Shown: piece after piece, positions 61,948 to 64,000 of the stretch
Numbering within the stretch: the stretch's first letter is position 1
How the letters are laid out: every line of letters starts with the position of its first letter
NCBI RefSeq assembly: GCF_001610955.1
Contig: NZ_CP014335.1
Span: 847,001 to 911,000, forward strand
Direction of reading: 5' to 3'
Length of the DNA: 64,000 nt
Source: Geobacillus thermoleovorans
GTDB taxonomy: Bacteria; Bacillota; Bacilli; Bacillales; Anoxybacillaceae
Notes under the pieces: generated by a model
The model's input: only the letters and a program-made list of their open reading frames with translations
Databases searched by the model: none
What the model was told of the DNA's origin: nothing
Translations under genes and position numbers: made by a program

Positions 61948-62397
61948 ATGGAACAAAAGGAACAGGCGTTGCAGCAGTCATTAAAATTATTCATCGTGTT
62001 ATCGAGGGCATATCGGTCGGTCAGCGACCAAGTAAACAAGTCGATTCAAGCGTTCGGCGTGAATCCGACCGAATTTGCGGTGCTCGAACTGCTTTACCAT
62101 AAAGGCGATCAGCCGCTCCAGCAAATCGGGGAAAAAATTTTGCTCGCCAGCGGCAGCATCACGTATGTCATCGACAAGCTTGAAAATAAAGGCTTGATCA
62201 TCCGCCGCGCCTGTGAGCGGGATCGCCGCGTGACGTATGCGTCGATCACCGACAGCGGCCGGCGGTTCATCCAGCGCGTGTTTCCCGAACATGCCGAGAC
62301 CATCCATGAAACGGTGGCGGCCCTGACGCCGGAAGAAAAGGAACAGGCGATTGCATTGCTGAAAAAATTAGGCTACGGCGCAAAAAGCAGAGACTGA
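61948..62397 (+). CDS. MarR-family transcriptional regulator
   Basis: 149 residues: winged helix-turn-helix with NPTEFAVLELLYHKG, IGEKILLASGSITYVIDKLE and wing RACERDRRVTYASIT. Regulates unknown targets; the neighbouring pduL gene is possible but separated by a terminator. ATG 61948; a TTG three codons earlier is less likely. Confidence 0.9.
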   Translation: MEQKEQALQQSLKLFIVLSRAYRSVSDQVNKSIQAFGVNPTEFAVLELLYHKGDQPLQQIGEKILLASGSITYVIDKLENKGLIIRRACERDRRVTYASITDSGRRFIQRVFPEHAETIHETVAALTPEEKEQAIALLKKLGYGAKSRD

Positions 62398-62418
62398 CCT
62401 CGCGTCAGTCTCTTTAAT
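62389..62418 (+). terminator. Terminator of the MarR-type gene
   Basis: AGAGACTGAC (62389-62398) / GTCAGTCTCT (62404-62413), loop CTCGC, then TTTAATTTTT; the left arm includes the stop codon region. Confidence 0.85.
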
Positions 62419-62484
62419 TTTTCCGAAAATGGATACGTTATATAAAGAACATAACACTGCAAGAAAAAGGAGAGATCACCATTG

Positions 62485-63051
62485 ATGATTCCTGTTGGGG
62501 TGTCCAACCGCCACATTCATTTATCGAAAGAGCATATGGCGGCGCTGTTTGGCGAAGGCGCCGAGCTGACGGTGCTCAAGCCGTTGTCGCAGCCCGGACA
62601 GTTCGCCGCCAAGGAAACGGTGACGGTCGAAGGGCCGAAAGGGAAAATTGAAAACGTCCGCGTCCTCGGACCGGTCCGTTCGCTGACGCAGCTTGAAATT
62701 TCGAAAACCGACAGCTTCAAGCTCGGCGTCGCGCCCCCGGTCCGCTTATCCGGCGATATTGACGGAACGCCGGGCATTACGATTCACGGGCCGAAGGGGA
62801 CGGTGACCGTCGACAAAGGGGTGATCATTGCCAAGCGGCACATTCATATGACGCCGAAAGATGCGGAAACGTTTGGCGTCTGCGACAAACAAGTCGTGAA
62901 AGTGAAAACACAAGGGGAACGGGCGCTCATTTTCGATGAAGTCATCGTCCGCGTCAGCGAAGATTTTGCTTTAGATATGCACATTGACACGGATGAAGCG
63001 AACGCGGCTGGCTTGAAAACCGGCGATTATGTCGAACTGCTTCCGTCGTGA
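62485..63051 (+). CDS. pduL: Phosphate propanoyltransferase / phosphotransacetylase, PduL type
   Basis: 188 residues, two beta-barrel domains with the zinc-site histidines in SNRHIHLS and AKRHIHMTP. Interconverts acyl-CoA and acyl phosphate. No microcompartment shell, diol dehydratase or signal for encapsulation is nearby and the N-terminus lacks an extension, so this is the free-standing housekeeping type. ATG 62485; TTG one codon earlier is better spaced to AAAGGAGAG and may be used. Confidence 0.88.
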   Translation: MIPVGVSNRHIHLSKEHMAALFGEGAELTVLKPLSQPGQFAAKETVTVEGPKGKIENVRVLGPVRSLTQLEISKTDSFKLGVAPPVRLSGDIDGTPGITIHGPKGTVTVDKGVIIAKRHIHMTPKDAETFGVCDKQVVKVKTQGERALIFDEVIVRVSEDFALDMHIDTDEANAAGLKTGDYVELLPS

Positions 63052-63077
63052 AATCATCCGCAGCAATGGGAGACAAG

Positions 63078-63109
63078 GCGCCCTCTCGTTCGTCCCGAGA
63101 GGGCGCTTT
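63078..63109. terminator. Bidirectional terminator behind pduL
   Basis: GCGCCCTCTCG (63078-63088) / CGAGAGGGCGC (63096-63106) followed by TTT on the plus side. Confidence 0.8.
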
Positions 63110-63112
63110 CCG

Positions 63113-63661
63113 TTAACGCGGGCGTTTCTTGGATGGCTCTAGTGTGCCGACCAGATGAAACGGCGCATCACGCCGAATGGCATCAATGACGCCGCCGCTG
63201 ATTTCTTGATGGGTGAGCCAGCGCGAACCGTGTTTTTCCACGACAAAACCGAGCTGAACTTGCCGATAAAGGCAAGCGACAGGCAAACAGAGTTCCGATT
63301 TCGCTTCGGCTGGATCGGCGCGGCTGCCGAGCACATGAAACAACCGCCAAGAGCCGGGATGTCCGCTATTTTTTTGGATGACAGTGGACAGCGCCTGGGT
63401 TCCGTCTGTATGCACCCACGCAATGATTAGAGCAAACGTTCCGTTTTTTTGGATGGACCGGGAAATCAGAGAACAAAACGCTTCTTGATCGCGATAATCA
63501 ACAAGAAGCGGGTTGATGGATGCCATCGGTCCAGCGCGGTCGATGAGCTGCTTCATCCGTGCGTAGCGGCGGGCGATGACGGACACATCATATCCTTCCC
63601 GCACAAGCCAAAGCGACACATCAGCCAACATGCCTGTCCCGCCGATGACAAGAGCGTGCAT
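63113..63661 (-). CDS. Short-chain dehydrogenase-like Rossmann protein
   Basis: 182 residues. Starts MHALVIGGTGMLADVSLWLV, an NAD(P)-binding GGTGM glycine motif. The catalytic YxxxK of classical SDRs is not evident and the protein is short, so it may be a binding or atypical enzyme. ATG 63661 behind AAAGGAGA, just after the peptidase gene on the same strand. Confidence 0.7.
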   Translation of the reverse strand: MHALVIGGTGMLADVSLWLVREGYDVSVIARRYARMKQLIDRAGPMASINPLLVDYRDQEAFCSLISRSIQKNGTFALIIAWVHTDGTQALSTVIQKNSGHPGSWRLFHVLGSRADPAEAKSELCLPVACLYRQVQLGFVVEKHGSRWLTHQEISGGVIDAIRRDAPFHLVGTLEPSKKRPR

Positions 63662-63679
63662 GGCGCGTCTCCTTTCGAA

Positions 63680-64000
63680 TTAATCCAGTGGTCCTTTCAA
63701 ATAATGATCAAACCAACCGACGATTTGGCGAAGACGTTCGAGGCGAAGCGCCGGGTTGCCGGTGCGCGACAAATCGTGGTTGGCGTCCGGGAAGCGGACA
63801 AGTTTCGTTTCCCGCCCGAGTTGTTTCAATGCGATAAACAGCTGTTCCGCCTGCTCGATCGGGCAGCGGTAATCGCGCTCGCTATGCAAGATTAAGAGCG
63901 GTGTGCGCATGTTTTGGACGTATTTGAGCGGTGAATGATGCCAAAGCCGCTCCGCGTCTTCCCAGATGTCGCAGCCGACTTCCCATTTCGTGAAAAAGTA
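63680..64000 (-). CDS. S9-family (prolyl oligopeptidase-type) peptidase, C-terminal part
   Basis: The visible 106 codons run off the window edge. They match the end of S9 acyl-aminoacyl peptidases: HHSPLKYVQNMRTPLLILHS, catalytic Asp in SERDYRCP and catalytic His in DANHDLSRTG. The serine (GxSxGG) lies outside the window. An internal ATG at 63910 is not the start. Confidence 0.85.
   Translation of the reverse strand, partial: YFFTKWEVGCDIWEDAERLWHHSPLKYVQNMRTPLLILHSERDYRCPIEQAEQLFIALKQLGRETKLVRFPDANHDLSRTGNPALRLERLRQIVGWFDHYLKGPLD

Noticed and set aside
62485..63051. Bacterial microcompartment suggested by PduL
   Set aside because: No shell-protein (BMC) genes, signature enzymes or encapsulation peptide in the window; free-standing PduL is common.

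Overview
The window reads as chromosomal DNA of a thermophilic Bacillaceae, most likely Geobacillus (G. kaustophilus / G. thermoleovorans type). Support: Bacillus-type strong ribosome binding sites, a spore protein gene, SigI/RsgI, a PAS-type sporulation-like kinase, the mtnKA / mtnUVWXBD methionine salvage locus, and an N-succinylamino-acid racemase operon of the kind characterised in G. kaustophilus. No tRNA, rRNA, CRISPR array, complete insertion sequence or prophage was seen. The first ~2.5 kb is visibly richer in A+T than the rest and looks like the edge of an acquired copper block.

Layout. 0-8 kb: copper and redox island (membrane-anchored TlpA fusion, CcdA, CsoR repressor, CopA ATPase, CopZ chaperone, multicopper oxidase lipoprotein) followed by a YvpB-like C39 peptidase. 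8-14 kb: asparagine synthetase, then a two-component system and a DrrAB-type ABC exporter. 14.5-18.4 kb: a cobalamin riboswitch with its own terminator controlling the B12-independent ribonucleotide reductase nrdAB. 18.8-22 kb: an iron-storage encapsulin locus (HD hydrolase, targeted [2Fe-2S] ferredoxin, Fur-boxed hypothetical gene, encapsulin shell, IMEF cargo). 22-27 kb: murB, a lipid kinase, a secreted DUF5667-like protein and a two-gene ThrE-type exporter preceded by a promoter and a structured leader. 27-30.7 kb: M20 hydrolase, GNAT and racemase operon for D- to L-amino-acid conversion, then a truncated acetyltransferase. 30.7-36.7 kb: acetate-type symporter with DUF485 partner, APC permease, sigI-rsgI, spore protein. 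36.8-43.4 kb: LacI-type regulator, glycogen-debranching-like enzyme and a CUT1 sugar ABC importer without its ATPase. 43.4-49 kb: a hairpin segment resembling a transposon end, three tiny overlapping genes, a B12-binding radical SAM protein, a four-PAS histidine kinase and Ogt. 49-61 kb: complete methylthioadenosine/methylthioribose salvage with two SAM-I riboswitches and a linked ABC importer. 61-64 kb: ZIP transporter, MarR regulator, PduL, short-chain dehydrogenase-like protein and the end of an S9 peptidase.

The most notable system is the nanocompartment locus. Shell, ferritin-like IMEF cargo and a [2Fe-2S] ferredoxin carrying the same TVGSLK targeting motif are present, with Fur-like operators. 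A divergent 154-codon gene of unknown function has its own promoter overlapped by one of these operators. Encapsulin/IMEF systems of this type are described (Quasibacillus thermotolerans); I am not aware of any description of the extra gene. The second most interesting signals are regulatory RNAs: the three-segment switch of the B12 leader and an unassigned leader terminator before the ThrE-type exporter.
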